The translations under genes and the position numbers were made by a program. Of a stretch of DNA of 64,000 bases, positions 49,459-59,923 are shown piece by piece (the first letter of the stretch is position 1; every line of letters starts with the position of its first letter). The notes beneath the pieces were generated by a model. It made no database searches and was not told the DNA's origin. It saw nothing but the letters and a program-made list of their open reading frames with translations. The DNA lies in contig JBJEQF010000029.1 in assembly GCA_051881615.1 (NCBI GenBank), positions 1-64,000 on the forward strand. The letters run 5' to 3'. This stretch comes from CAMFTQ01 sp051881615 (GTDB lineage: Bacteria; Bacillota; Clostridia; Oscillospirales; Acutalibacteraceae).

Positions 49459-49914
49459 TTATTTGATCAGTTCCTTTGAATTAAGCACGATAGTAACGGG
49501 GCCGTCATTTAACAGCTCTACCTTCATATCTGCGCCGAATACGCCTGTCTGAACGTTTTCAATATTGTTATCTCTTATTCTTTGACAGAAATATTCATAA
49601 AGATGCTTTGCGTAGTCAGGCTTTGCGGCGTTTATAAAGTTAGGCCGTCTGCCCTTTCTGCAATCTGCGCAAAGCGTAAAGTTTGAAATGACAAGAACAG
49701 AGCCGTTTACATCAGCAAGCGACAAATTCATTTTATCGTTTTCATCTGTAAATATTCTGAGGACTGAAATTTTATCGGCTAAAGCATCTGCGTCCTTTTC
49801 GCTGTCGCCCTCTTCTGCTCCTAAAAGTATAAGAAAGCCTTGCTGTATTTCGCCCTTTATTTCATTGCCAACCGTTACCTTTGCGTGGCTTACACGCTGT
49901 AAAACTGCTTTCAT
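49459..49914 (-). CDS. dtd: D-aminoacyl-tRNA deacylase
   Basis: Dtd removes D-amino acids (and glycine from tRNA-Ala) mistakenly attached to tRNA. The 151-residue protein starts MKAVLQRVSHAKVTV and has the two active-site motifs NFTLCADCRKGRRPNF (the family SQFTL-like motif reads SNFTLCA) and the cross-subunit NDGPVTIVL motif. It lies 11 bases after relA, the usual Firmicutes arrangement. Confidence 0.96.
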   Translation of the reverse strand: MKAVLQRVSHAKVTVGNEIKGEIQQGFLILLGAEEGDSEKDADALADKISVLRIFTDENDKMNLSLADVNGSVLVISNFTLCADCRKGRRPNFINAAKPDYAKHLYEYFCQRIRDNNIENVQTGVFGADMKVELLNDGPVTIVLNSKELIK

Positions 49915-49925
49915 ATTTTTAACCC

Positions 49926-52124
49926 TTAATTTCTTGAAATTGATATAATACCGCCTATGTTGCTAAGCTTTGCCATAATTCCCTTTAAATGGTCAAGTCC
50001 GTTGATGTCTATTGTGCAGGTAATTAAAGCCTTGCCGTCGCCTATCTCACGTGAATTGAGCGAATGGATAAAGATGTGCATACTTGACAGTAGAATTGTA
50101 ACATCGGCAAGAAAGCCTGTGCGGTCATATGCAAGTATCTCAAGCGTACATCGAAACGAATCCTTAACGTCCGACTCCCAATGGGCATTAACCCAACGCT
50201 CGGGGTATTCACATTTGCTGATATCCTGCGGTACGTTTGTGCAGGTTCGTTTATGGATAGAAACACCGTAGCCTCTTGTGATAAAGCCTATAATGTCGTC
50301 ACCGGGCAGAGGACTGCAGCAGCCTGAAAACTTAATCAGGCAATCGTCAAGTCCCTCGACAATAACGCCTGAAACAGACTTTTTCTTTTTCTTCTGCGCT
50401 CTTTCGTTTGCTAATGGCGGCTGCTCTGCTTTTACCTCGTACTTTTTCTGATACTCCTCTTTTATGCGTGGGAGCATCTTCCAAAGCTGTGTTCCGCCGT
50501 AGCCGATAGAAGCGTAAAAGTCCTCCATATCGTTGAAATGCCTTTTTGCAATAAGCGGTGCAAAGAATTCTGCAAGCTCTGAATCGGAAAGGTGTATGCC
50601 GATACGTTTAAGCTCACGGTCAAGCTCCGCTTTACCCTCGACAATGTTTTCCTCTCGCTTTTCCTTTTTGAACCAGCTGCGGATTTTTGAACGTGCCTCT
50701 GATGTTTTTACAATTTTGAGCCAGTCACGGCGAGGACCCTGTCCCTCCTTCTGCGTGAGGATTTCAATAATTTCACCGTTGTTTACCTTGTAGTCGATAG
50801 GTACAATTCTGCCGTCAACCTTAGCGCCTATCATTCTGTTGCCGACAGCCGAGTGAATTGCATAAGCCATATCTATAACGGTTGAGCCTAAGGGCAGACT
50901 TATCAAATCGCCCTTTGGTGTGAACACAAATACCTCCTCGGAGGTAAAATCGTTTTTGATATTTTTAACAATATCGGTAGAATCGTCTGCCTCAAGCTGA
51001 TTTTCTATCATCTGCTTTATGGATTTTAGGTTTTCTTCCATAGAGCCTTTGCCAGTTTTGTCAATGCCGAGCTTATACTTCCAGTGAGCGGCGATACCGT
51101 ACTCTGCTGTGTAGTGCATCTGCCACGTGCGTATCTGAACCTCAAACGGTATGCCCTCTTTGTCAAAGACTGTAGTATGAAGCGACTGATACATATTAGG
51201 CTTCGGCATAGAGATATAATCCTTGAAGCGGTTCGGCAGTGGCTTGAAAATATCGTGAATAACGCCTAAAACGTTGTAGCAGTCGTTGACTGAATCTACT
51301 ATTACACGCAGTGCGAAAATGTCGTAAATCTGGTCAAGCGTTTTGCCCTGCATATACGTTTTTCTGTAAATGCTGTTAATGCTTTTTACTCTGCCGCTGA
51401 TAAAGACGTTTGGTATAATGTCCTTAGTTCTCTCTAAAATACGTTCCCTAAGTCCCTCAATATACTTATCACGTCCCTGTGAGGTAAGAGCAAGCGTTGA
51501 CTCAATTTCCTCATAGCCTATAGGGTCAAGATAGCGAAGCGACAAGTCTTCAAGCTCATCCTTAACAGCCTTGATACCTAAGCGGTGCGCAATAGGAGCG
51601 TAGATTTCCATATTTTCAAGCGCCTTGTCACGACGCTTTTGCTCCTTCATACATTCGATTGTACGCATATTATGAAGTCTGTCGGCAAGCTTTATGATGA
51701 TTACACGAACATCCTTTGACATTGCCATCAGCATTTTTCTTAAATTTTCTGCCTGCTGTTCCTCTCTGTTTGAATAGGGGATTTTGGAAAGCTTTGTTAC
51801 ACCGTCAATAAGCAGTGCTACGTCCTTGCCGAATTCCTTTACAATGCGGTCGATTTCAACGGGCGTGTCCTCTACTACATCGTGCAGAAGTGCGGCGACT
51901 ATTGAATCGGTATCCATACCAAGCTCAACAAGGATACAGGCTACAGACGTTGGGTGCAGGATATACGGCACACCCGAAACTCTGCGCTGGTCGCCGTGAG
52001 CGTCAAGCGCAAGGTTGTAGGCTCTGTCGATTTTTTCCATATCAAAGCTGTCGCCGCTTCTTTGCATAAGCTCTACAAGCTGTTCATAGTCCTGATAGTG
52101 AGCAACACTTGAATAATCAGCCAT
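49926..52124 (-). CDS. relA: bifunctional (p)ppGpp synthetase/hydrolase RelA/SpoT
   Basis: A 732-residue long RSH enzyme that makes and degrades the stringent-response alarmone. In order: HD hydrolase domain (His43 in AHGDQRR, HDVVEDT at 81-87, about 30-190), synthetase domain (about 220-380, with YRKTYMQGKTLDQIYDIFALR and the EVQIRTWQMH segment), TGS domain (FTPKGDLISLPLGSTVID) and a C-terminal ACT domain. The intact HD motif predicts that it can hydrolyse as well as synthesise. It overlaps recJ by 8 bases. Confidence 0.97.
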   Translation of the reverse strand: MADYSSVAHYQDYEQLVELMQRSGDSFDMEKIDRAYNLALDAHGDQRRVSGVPYILHPTSVACILVELGMDTDSIVAALLHDVVEDTPVEIDRIVKEFGKDVALLIDGVTKLSKIPYSNREEQQAENLRKMLMAMSKDVRVIIIKLADRLHNMRTIECMKEQKRRDKALENMEIYAPIAHRLGIKAVKDELEDLSLRYLDPIGYEEIESTLALTSQGRDKYIEGLRERILERTKDIIPNVFISGRVKSINSIYRKTYMQGKTLDQIYDIFALRVIVDSVNDCYNVLGVIHDIFKPLPNRFKDYISMPKPNMYQSLHTTVFDKEGIPFEVQIRTWQMHYTAEYGIAAHWKYKLGIDKTGKGSMEENLKSIKQMIENQLEADDSTDIVKNIKNDFTSEEVFVFTPKGDLISLPLGSTVIDMAYAIHSAVGNRMIGAKVDGRIVPIDYKVNNGEIIEILTQKEGQGPRRDWLKIVKTSEARSKIRSWFKKEKREENIVEGKAELDRELKRIGIHLSDSELAEFFAPLIAKRHFNDMEDFYASIGYGGTQLWKMLPRIKEEYQKKYEVKAEQPPLANERAQKKKKKSVSGVIVEGLDDCLIKFSGCCSPLPGDDIIGFITRGYGVSIHKRTCTNVPQDISKCEYPERWVNAHWESDVKDSFRCTLEILAYDRTGFLADVTILLSSMHIFIHSLNSREIGDGKALITCTIDINGLDHLKGIMAKLSNIGGIISISRN

Positions 52125-54168
52125 TTACGCATATCCCCTTTAGCTTTTTAATAATAGTTGAGCTTTCAAGGTCGGCTTTGCCTGATACCTTAGAAAGTGA
52201 AATTTTGTAAAAAACAGTGTTTGTCTGTATTTGCGCTAAATTAAGCTTCTTCATAACATTTATGATTACTCTTAATTTGCCGTAATTTATATTATTATTA
52301 AGCCTGCAAACGAAATTGTCAAGAGTTCCGCTGTAGTTTCCGTTAGTTTTTATGTATCTGTAAACAAAAGCAAAGTCATCCCTTGACGGCAGAATGTGCT
52401 GTGCCTCTTCTTTTGAGATTTTTTTGCCGATTTCAAACGCTTCAAATATCCGCTGTGATTTTATCATTTCAAAATTGTCGGAATTTGCAAGCTTTATGTC
52501 TTTTATTACAACGGACAGATACAACTTGCTGTTATAATCGTTCACATCAAGCGTTACGGCTAAATCGACAACATCGCCCTGTCGAAAGCTGAAGGTGTTA
52601 AGCTGTTGTGAAAATCTCATAGCCGTTACGGTGTTGTTATCTCTGCTTAAAATGAGCTTGAGGTGCTTGCCGTTGCCGACAGGCTGTATGCTTTGGATTG
52701 TCATATTGTAAAGGCCGAAAAGCGGAGTCGGGTTTCCGCTGCCGAAAGGCTCCATATATGAAATCTGCTGTGCAAGCGAAACGTCAAGCTGTGCAGGATT
52801 CAGCTTGCAGTCAATTCTTAGCTTTACACAGGGCATTTCAGGCAGATTGTCGGCGTATTCGTTGATTTCACGGCGGAACTGCTCTATTTTGTCGCAGTCA
52901 ATGTCAAGACCCGCCGCCATCGGATGTCCTCCGTAGTGATTGAGCAAATCGGCGCAATAGGCTACTGCATCGCAAAGTGCAAAGCCCTCTACGCTTCTGC
53001 CCGAGCCTTTGGCTGTAGCACCGTTTCTTGCAAGCACGATTACAGGCTTGTCGTAGGCTTCCTTTAATCTTGATGCAACTATGCCGATTACACCTTGGTG
53101 CCAGTTTTCACCATCAATAACAATTACCTTGTCATATGTGATTTTTGGATTTTCTTTTATTGCTTGATATATTTTTTCAAGTATTTCTTTTTCAAGCGAT
53201 TGTCTTTGGCTGTTGTCCTCGCCTAATTCTGCGGCTATTTCTCTTGCTTCATTTTCATCGTCTGTCAGAAGTAGCGACACGCTCTTTTGAGAAAGTCCCA
53301 TTCTGCCGCCTGCGTTAATTCTCGGCACAAGCGTAAATGAAACACTGCCTGCCGTGAGCTTTTTGCCTGTAAGTCCCGATTCGTCAAGCATTGCGGAAAT
53401 TCCGCTTCGGTCTGTGTTCTCGATATAACGAAGTCCCTGCTTTACAAACACTCTGTTTTCTCCCTGCAAGGGTACTATGTCGCCGATTGTGCCGAGTGCC
53501 GTTATATCTGCGTAATTTTCCATAAGCTGCTGCAAATCGGCGTATTCGCCCTCTATTGCATATACAAGCATAAAGGCTACACCTACACCCGACATATCCT
53601 TAAAGGGAGAGTTGCAGTCAGCCTGATGCATATCGACAACTGCTACTGCATCGGGCAGCTTTTCGGGCGGTCTGTGGTGGTCGGTGACTACCGTATCTAT
53701 GCCGAGTGACGATGCAAACGCAATTTCTTCTGCCGCCGAAATTCCGTTATCAACTGTTATTATGAGCGTTACACCGTCACACGCAATTTTTTCAACGGCT
53801 GTTTTGTTCATACCGTACCCCTCGGCTTCTCTTGACGGGATATAATACGAAACGTCTGCGCCTGTATCGTAAAGGTAGGAATAAAGCAAAGACGTTGAGG
53901 TTACTCCGTCTGCGTCATAGTCGCCGTAAACGCAGATTCTTTCGCCGTTTTCTATCGCTTTTTTTATGCGGTCTACAGCTTTGTCCATATCCTTTATCAG
54001 AAACGGATCGAACACTGATATTTCATCCGACAAAAAGCTCCTTATTTCATTTTCCTTTGTTATTCCTCTTATTGATAAAAGCATAGAAAGAAGCATCGGC
54101 AGAGAATAATCCCTTGAAATTGCTATTGCCTGTTCTTTATCAAGCTTTGATACTGTCCATTGCTTCAT
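52117..54168 (-). CDS. recJ: single-stranded-DNA-specific exonuclease RecJ
   Basis: RecJ is a 5'-3' ssDNA exonuclease in recombination and mismatch repair. The DHH phosphoesterase motifs are seen: DYDADGVTS (83-91), DHH at 163-165 and the DHHA1 motif GGHPMAAGLD. The C-terminal part (about 450-683) holds an OB-like domain and a Firmicutes-specific extension, as in B. subtilis YrvE. It directly precedes relA, as in Bacillus. Confidence 0.95.
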   Translation of the reverse strand: MKQWTVSKLDKEQAIAISRDYSLPMLLSMLLSIRGITKENEIRSFLSDEISVFDPFLIKDMDKAVDRIKKAIENGERICVYGDYDADGVTSTSLLYSYLYDTGADVSYYIPSREAEGYGMNKTAVEKIACDGVTLIITVDNGISAAEEIAFASSLGIDTVVTDHHRPPEKLPDAVAVVDMHQADCNSPFKDMSGVGVAFMLVYAIEGEYADLQQLMENYADITALGTIGDIVPLQGENRVFVKQGLRYIENTDRSGISAMLDESGLTGKKLTAGSVSFTLVPRINAGGRMGLSQKSVSLLLTDDENEAREIAAELGEDNSQRQSLEKEILEKIYQAIKENPKITYDKVIVIDGENWHQGVIGIVASRLKEAYDKPVIVLARNGATAKGSGRSVEGFALCDAVAYCADLLNHYGGHPMAAGLDIDCDKIEQFRREINEYADNLPEMPCVKLRIDCKLNPAQLDVSLAQQISYMEPFGSGNPTPLFGLYNMTIQSIQPVGNGKHLKLILSRDNNTVTAMRFSQQLNTFSFRQGDVVDLAVTLDVNDYNSKLYLSVVIKDIKLANSDNFEMIKSQRIFEAFEIGKKISKEEAQHILPSRDDFAFVYRYIKTNGNYSGTLDNFVCRLNNNINYGKLRVIINVMKKLNLAQIQTNTVFYKISLSKVSGKADLESSTIIKKLKGICVNG

Positions 54169-54190
54169 TTCCGATACTCCTTGTTATGTT

Positions 54191-55852
54191 TTAGCTGTTC
54201 TTAATCAGCTGTTTTGCAAAGCTTACGGCTGTTTCGTCCTTGCTGTCACCGCTTATTATTCTTGCAAGCTCTGCTACTCTGCCGTTGTAGTCAAGCGGTG
54301 TTACTGTTGTGTACGTTTTATCCTCTTCAAACTGCTTTTGTATGAGATAATGACTGTCGGCAAAGGCGGCTATCTGTGCCTGATGTGTGATGCAAAGCAC
54401 CTGACAGTCTGCTGACGCATTTTTGAGCTTCTGACCTACCTTTTGTGATGCCGAGCCTGAAATGCCTGTGTCTACCTCGTCAAAAATAAGCGTTCCTGTT
54501 GTGTCGTATTTTGTAAGCACCGACTTTATTGCAAGCATCATACGGCTAAGCTCACCGCCCGAGGCGATTTTTGAAACAGGCTTCGGCTCTTCACCGGGGT
54601 TTGCCGAGATTAAAAGCTCTATTTTGTCAATTCCCTTTTCGTAAAGCTCACACTGCTGTGTGCTTACAAAAATTCTCACCTTTGGCATATCAAGGTAAGC
54701 CATCTCGCTTTGTACGCTTTGTGAGAAAATTTCAGATACCTTTTTTCTGCTCTGAGATAATTTCTGTGCAAGGCTCAACGCTTTATCGTATGCTTTTTTA
54801 CAGCTTTGCTCAAGCTTTGTTTTGTTTTCGTCAAAGCTAATAAGGCTTTGCAGTCTTTCTGTTGCTTTATTCAAAAAGTCTATCATTTCTTCAGTAGTTG
54901 AGCCGTACTTTTTGCTTAGATGATAGAGAATATCAAGCCTTTCTTCAATTTCTTCGAGCCTTTGCGGATTGCTCTGCGTGAGCTCTATCTGATTATCCAC
55001 CTCGTCACAGCAGTCACGAAGCTCGTATGATAAATCAAGCACACGTGAGGCAAGCTGTTCAAGCTGTGGTGAAAAGCGTGAAGCGTCATTTAAAGAGCTT
55101 GCAACATTTTCAAGTGCGTCACACGCTCCTGTGTAGTCATCGTCACCCTCTAAGGCTTGCTTTGCGCTGTAGAGTGAACGTGCGATTTTTTCGCTGTTGA
55201 GCAAAACCATTCTTTCCTCATTTAGCTGTTCAAGCTCGTTTTCACCAAGGTCTGCCTCTGTTAGCTCGTTTATCTGGTAGGTGAGCAAATCAATCTCGTG
55301 CATTCGCTTTGATTCGTCGTCACTTAGCTGTGAAAGCTGTTTTTGATATGCTTTATACTTAGAATAGGCTTCTGAATAATCTGATAACAGTTGTTGATGA
55401 CCGCCCATATTGTCGATATAGTTTATATGCAAATCGGGCGACATAAGCTCATAGCTTTCGTGCTGACCGTGGATATTTATAAGCTCTGCGCCGATTTCCT
55501 TTAGTATAGAAACGGTTGACGGTCTGCCGTTAATTCTGCACGAGTTTTTGCCGCTTTTTGATATTTCTCTCTGAATAAAAAGAGAGCCGTCCTCGCTCTC
55601 GAAGCCTAACTCATTACAAGATCTCAGCACATTTTCAGATACGTTCTCAAACAAGGCGCTGACAAAGGCTTTTTCTGCTCCTGTTCTGATTAAATCCTTT
55701 GATGTACGCCTGCCCAGTACTGCGCAGATTGAGTCAATTATAATACTTTTACCGGCTCCCGTTTCACCTGTTAAGACGTTTAGTCCCCTTTTAAAATCTA
55801 TGCTGATTTTTTCGATTACTGCAATATTTTCAATGTAAAGTGTTGAAAGCAA
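54191..55852 (-). CDS. recN: DNA repair protein RecN
   Basis: RecN is an SMC-like ATPase that gathers double-strand breaks for repair. The 553-residue protein has Walker A GETGAGKSIIID (29-40), a central coiled coil (about 160-370) and the C-terminal signature SGGELSRMMLAIKSVL with Walker B LIFDEVDTGISG. Starts at TTG after GGGGTGA. It follows argR, the standard Firmicutes pair. Confidence 0.97.
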   Translation of the reverse strand: MLSTLYIENIAVIEKISIDFKRGLNVLTGETGAGKSIIIDSICAVLGRRTSKDLIRTGAEKAFVSALFENVSENVLRSCNELGFESEDGSLFIQREISKSGKNSCRINGRPSTVSILKEIGAELINIHGQHESYELMSPDLHINYIDNMGGHQQLLSDYSEAYSKYKAYQKQLSQLSDDESKRMHEIDLLTYQINELTEADLGENELEQLNEERMVLLNSEKIARSLYSAKQALEGDDDYTGACDALENVASSLNDASRFSPQLEQLASRVLDLSYELRDCCDEVDNQIELTQSNPQRLEEIEERLDILYHLSKKYGSTTEEMIDFLNKATERLQSLISFDENKTKLEQSCKKAYDKALSLAQKLSQSRKKVSEIFSQSVQSEMAYLDMPKVRIFVSTQQCELYEKGIDKIELLISANPGEEPKPVSKIASGGELSRMMLAIKSVLTKYDTTGTLIFDEVDTGISGSASQKVGQKLKNASADCQVLCITHQAQIAAFADSHYLIQKQFEEDKTYTTVTPLDYNGRVAELARIISGDSKDETAVSFAKQLIKNS

Positions 55853-55877
55853 GCGTTGTCACCCCTGTTTTTTATAA

Positions 55878-56327
55878 TCATAAAAGCATTTTCCTAAGCT
55901 CTGACACAAGCTTTATTGAAAGCTGATTATTTCTGCAAACGCAGAATATTGTGTCGTCGCCTGCTATTGTGCCGAGTATGGCGTCGTTGTTTAATTTGTC
56001 AAGTGATGCGCAGACTGCCTGTGCAACTGCGCTGTGCGTTTTGATTACTACGATATTCTGCGCATAGTCAACAGACAAAACGGACGTGGAAAACAGCGAG
56101 ATGAAGCTCTCTTTTGCGTCTGTTGTATTTTTTGCTCCTGCCGTGTATTTATATCTGCCGTCTGAATCTAACGTTTTTGTCAGGCGAAGCTCCTTTATAT
56201 CTCTTGAAACCGTAGCCTGTGTTACGTTAAAGCCTTCAAGCCTTAGGTTTTTTTGAAGCTCCTCCTGCGTATCTATGGCAAGCCTTGAAATAAGCTCAAG
56301 GATTTTTGCGTGTCGCTTTGATTTCAT
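55878..56327 (-). CDS. argR: arginine repressor
   Basis: A 149-residue ArgR: N-terminal winged helix (1-70, with TQATVSRDIKELRL as recognition helix) and a C-terminal hexamerisation/arginine domain (GTIAGDDTIFCVC near 125-137). It regulates arginine synthesis and breakdown. The ATG at 56327 overlaps the nadK stop by one base (TGATG). No arg genes lie nearby. Confidence 0.95.
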   Translation of the reverse strand: MKSKRHAKILELISRLAIDTQEELQKNLRLEGFNVTQATVSRDIKELRLTKTLDSDGRYKYTAGAKNTTDAKESFISLFSTSVLSVDYAQNIVVIKTHSAVAQAVCASLDKLNNDAILGTIAGDDTIFCVCRNNQLSIKLVSELRKMLL

Positions 56328-57193
56328 CAGCACTCCCTGCCTTTCAGCTTTTCATTGACAAGCTTGTAAAAGTTTTTTTCTTTTAGTGAAATAAGACTAA
56401 GCTCTATATCTGCCCTTCTGATTGAGGTTTTGTAATTTTGCATAAGCCTTATTGAGGTTTGTCCGTCAATGGTTAAAATGCTTTCGGCTTCCTGTGTGCT
56501 GTCTGACAGAACTGTAAGTACAGAGTCCTCGCCGAATACTACAGACCTTGCATAAAGTGCGTGAGGGCAAATGGGAGTGAGAAGCAAGCACCTCATCTGC
56601 GGATCTATAACAGGGCCTCCTGCCGAGAGCGCATACGCTGTAGAGCCTGTTGGAGTTGACAGCATTATACCGTCTGCTCTGTAGGCGGCTACCTGTTCGC
56701 CCTGCTGGTAAACGGACAAATCGAGTATTCTTGAAAAGCCTCCTCTTGAAATAACAGCTTCGTTTACGGCTATGTATTTTTCTGTTTCAAAGCCTTTATC
56801 GACAGTTACCTCAAGTAACATTCTTTTGTCAATTTTATAGTCGCCGTTTAATATTTTTATCAGCTGTGATATTTCGTCGGGTTCAAGCTCTGCGGCAAAG
56901 CCGAGCCTGCCCATATTGATACCGATAAGCGGTTTATCATATTCAGCCGCATATTTTGCGCAGTGGATAATCGTACCGTCACCGCCGACAACTACGGCAA
57001 AATCGCATTTTTGAAAAATATCGCTGTATCTGTCAAAAAAAGCAACGCTTTCGCCGTAGTGCAAAAAATCCTTTCTGCAATCGTTATACATAAGTACAGA
57101 GGCGTTATTAGAAAGCAGTAAATCGACTATATTCTGACCGCATATTACTGCGTTTTCCTTTGTCATATTTAAAATAACAGCGAAATTTTTCAT
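56327..57193 (-). CDS. nadK: NAD+/NADH kinase
   Basis: NadK phosphorylates NAD to NADP. The 288-residue protein has the GGDGT motif (70-74) that binds ATP and the NE/D motif (VNEAVISRG), then the GGP run in ALSAGGPVIDP. Two start codons are possible, ATG at 57202 and at 57193; the second is chosen because GGAG is only two bases from the first. It lies between tlyA and argR, as expected. Confidence 0.95.
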   Translation of the reverse strand: MKNFAVILNMTKENAVICGQNIVDLLLSNNASVLMYNDCRKDFLHYGESVAFFDRYSDIFQKCDFAVVVGGDGTIIHCAKYAAEYDKPLIGINMGRLGFAAELEPDEISQLIKILNGDYKIDKRMLLEVTVDKGFETEKYIAVNEAVISRGGFSRILDLSVYQQGEQVAAYRADGIMLSTPTGSTAYALSAGGPVIDPQMRCLLLTPICPHALYARSVVFGEDSVLTVLSDSTQEAESILTIDGQTSIRLMQNYKTSIRRADIELSLISLKEKNFYKLVNEKLKGREC

Positions 57194-57211
57194 TTTAACC
57201 ATTACTCCGTT

Positions 57212-58015
57212 TTACTTGTTAAGATTATTGTGCGAGCTTTCGACAAGCTGTTTTATATCTGTATCTGTCAGAAGCGTCGGATTCTGACTTTTTCTTATGT
57301 GGATTAAATATTCAATATTCCCCTCGGGGCCTTTTATCGGTGAATAGTCAAGATTAAGCACATCAAAGCCGTTTTCAAGACAAAATGTGCAGATTGACTC
57401 TACAACGGTTATATGCACGTTTTTGTCACGGACTACGCCCTTTTTGCCTACATTTTCTCTGCCTGCTTCAAACTGTGGCTTGATAAGGCAGACTGCCTGT
57501 GCGTTTTCTGCCATTAAATTACGTGCAACAGGTAATATGAGCTTTAAGGAAATAAACGACACATCAACAGAGAAAAAGTCGATTTCATCGGGTATCTGCT
57601 CTTTTGTAACGTACCTCATATTTGTGCGTTCAAGGTTAACTACACGGCTATCGTTTCTCAGCTTCCACGCAAGCTGGCCGTAGCCTACGTCTATTGAATA
57701 CACCTTTTTAGCACCGTTTTGGAGCATACAATCTGTAAAACCGCCGGTTGACGCGCCTATATCCATTGTGGTTTTGTCCTGCAAAGAGATATCAAAGCAA
57801 TCCATTGCTTTTTCAAGCTTTAAGCCGCCTCGGCTGACGTATTTAGGCGTTGCACCTCTTACCTCAAGCTTTACGTTTTCGTCATAAGATGTTCCGCATT
57901 TGTCGGCTTTCTGATTATCAACGTAGACAATGCCCGACATAATTATTGCTTTTGCTTTTTCTCTGCTTTCTGCAAAGCCTTGTTCATAAACGAGTAAATC
58001 AAGTCTTTTTTTCAT
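57212..58015 (-). CDS. tlyA: TlyA family rRNA (cytidine-2'-O)-methyltransferase
   Basis: A 267-residue protein with an N-terminal S4 RNA-binding domain (1-60, RLDLLVYEQGFAESREKAKA) and an FtsJ-type methyltransferase domain with motif I DIGASTGGFTDCML (81-94) and KPQFEAGRE. TlyA methylates 16S and/or 23S rRNA; in Firmicutes it is often called YqxC. It sits in the dxs-tlyA-nadK-argR-recN order. Confidence 0.94.
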   Translation of the reverse strand: MKKRLDLLVYEQGFAESREKAKAIIMSGIVYVDNQKADKCGTSYDENVKLEVRGATPKYVSRGGLKLEKAMDCFDISLQDKTTMDIGASTGGFTDCMLQNGAKKVYSIDVGYGQLAWKLRNDSRVVNLERTNMRYVTKEQIPDEIDFFSVDVSFISLKLILPVARNLMAENAQAVCLIKPQFEAGRENVGKKGVVRDKNVHITVVESICTFCLENGFDVLNLDYSPIKGPEGNIEYLIHIRKSQNPTLLTDTDIKQLVESSHNNLNK

Positions 58016-58026
58016 ATTTTCCTCTT

Positions 58027-59889
58027 TTATTTTTCGTCTGCTTTAATAGTGGAATAAATGCCCTCGCTGTCAAGTGAAAGCTGTTTTAATGAGCTTTTGA
58101 CTGACGCCTGCACAATAAATTTATCGTCAATGGCAACAACCTTGTAGCTGCCCTTGTAATCAAATCCTGCAAGCTGACATTCAAACATCTGCGCTGTGCC
58201 GCCGTTTAGGATACCTTCTTCAAAGAAATAAATTCTGTTAAAATCACGTGCAAATTTAACTACCCTGTCGTCAATCGGCTTTATTTTGCAAAGCTTTAAT
58301 ATACAGACGTCAATGCCGTCAGCAAACAGCATTTCCTTAGCCTTGCAAGCCTCAGAAAAAATTCTGCCGTAGGTGACGATAAGGATTTCTGCGTTTTTAT
58401 TGCCGTAGATATTGTAGTTTATTCCTGTGCTTGTAAGGTCAGACGGTCTGTATCCCTCACCGCCTCGTGGGTAACGGACAGCCACAAGGCTGTCGCATTT
58501 ATAAATTGCCGATTCAAGTGCCAGCTCAAGCTCTTCAAAATAGCAGGGAGAAAAAATCGTGACGTTCGGAATTGAGTTGAGCATTGAAACGTCAAACACA
58601 CCCTGATGAGTTTCGCCGTCCTCGCCTACTATTCCCGCCCTGTCAACTGCTAATACAAGGTGGAGCTTTTGTGTTGCGCTGTCGTGCAGGAGCTGGTCGT
58701 AGGTTCTTTGCAAAAATGTGGAGTAAACGGCAAAAACAGGCAGCATACCTCTGCTTGCAAGTCCGCAGCCGAAGGTTACTGCGTGTTCCTCTGCAATACC
58801 TACGTCAAAGAAACGCTCACGGTAGCTTTTTGCAAAGTCGTCAAGTCCTGTGCCGAGCTTCATAGCCGCCGTTATGGCACAGATTTTGTTATCTTTCTTA
58901 GCCATACGGCAAAGCACATCACCAAAGCAGGCTGAAAATCCCTTTGTGCTTGAAAGTGGCTCGCCCGACTCAATGTCAAATTTGCCTATACCGTGGAAGT
59001 TTTTCGGGTCATTCTCTGCAAAATGATAACCCTTGCCCTTAGTTGTTACAACGTGCAAAAGAACCGGCTCTTTTTGCTTTTTAACAGCAGTCAGCGCATT
59101 GTTAAGCTCGTGTAGATTGTGACCGTCAACAGGGCCATAGTAGCAAAAGCCCATATCCTCGAATAACGTATTTTTATAAACGAGCGTCTTAAAGCGTGAT
59201 TTGCTGTTTACAAGAACACGTCTTATCGGCTGACCTACAAGCGGTGTGTGCATAAGCACCTTGTCCATTCTTTGCTTTGTTCTGAGGTAGCCGGGTCTTA
59301 GTCTTATCCTTGTAAAATAACGTGCCAATGCTCCCACGTTGTGAGAAATTGACATTTTGTTGTCGTTTAATATTACAATAAAGTTTTTGTTGTAACGTCC
59401 TGCGTTGTTCATTCCCTCAAACGCAAGACCGCCCGAAAATGAACCGTCGCCGATTACCGCTATTGTGTAGCTGTCGTCACCGCAAAGCTGTTTTGCCCTT
59501 GCGATACCGTAGGCGGCTGAAATTGACGTACTGCTGTGACCTGCGTTGAAGTCGTCAAAACAGCTTTCACTGCGTTTGGGAAAGCCCGAAATGCCGTTTT
59601 CTGTGCGGATTGTATCGATTTTGTCAAACCTGCCTGTGAGCATTTTGTGCGTGTAGCACTGATGACCCACGTCCCAGACTATGCTGTCCTTAGGTGCATT
59701 GAACACCTTGTGGAGCATTACCGTAAGCTCGACTACGCCGAGGTTCGGCGACAAATGTCCTCCGTTTGCCGAAACGGTTTCTACAAGCTTTGCCCTGATT
59801 TCTGCACACAGCTTTTCAAGCGTTTCATACGACATTTCCTTTAGGTTGTCGGGTGATTTGATTTTTGAAAGAATTTCATATGTATCCAT
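58027..59889 (-). CDS. dxs: 1-deoxy-D-xylulose-5-phosphate synthase
   Basis: Dxs condenses pyruvate and glyceraldehyde-3-phosphate using thiamine diphosphate, the first step of the MEP isoprenoid route. The 620-residue protein has GDGSFSGG (about 149-156) and NDNKMSIS in the ThDP site, the catalytic Glu in AEEHAVTFGCGLA, and DRAGIVGEDG in the second domain. It is followed by tlyA and preceded by ispA. Confidence 0.97.
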   Translation of the reverse strand: MDTYEILSKIKSPDNLKEMSYETLEKLCAEIRAKLVETVSANGGHLSPNLGVVELTVMLHKVFNAPKDSIVWDVGHQCYTHKMLTGRFDKIDTIRTENGISGFPKRSESCFDDFNAGHSSTSISAAYGIARAKQLCGDDSYTIAVIGDGSFSGGLAFEGMNNAGRYNKNFIVILNDNKMSISHNVGALARYFTRIRLRPGYLRTKQRMDKVLMHTPLVGQPIRRVLVNSKSRFKTLVYKNTLFEDMGFCYYGPVDGHNLHELNNALTAVKKQKEPVLLHVVTTKGKGYHFAENDPKNFHGIGKFDIESGEPLSSTKGFSACFGDVLCRMAKKDNKICAITAAMKLGTGLDDFAKSYRERFFDVGIAEEHAVTFGCGLASRGMLPVFAVYSTFLQRTYDQLLHDSATQKLHLVLAVDRAGIVGEDGETHQGVFDVSMLNSIPNVTIFSPCYFEELELALESAIYKCDSLVAVRYPRGGEGYRPSDLTSTGINYNIYGNKNAEILIVTYGRIFSEACKAKEMLFADGIDVCILKLCKIKPIDDRVVKFARDFNRIYFFEEGILNGGTAQMFECQLAGFDYKGSYKVVAIDDKFIVQASVKSSLKQLSLDSEGIYSTIKADEK

Positions 59890-59923
59890 ATTATTTCTTC
59901 CCTATCCCTTGTTTTTATTGTTC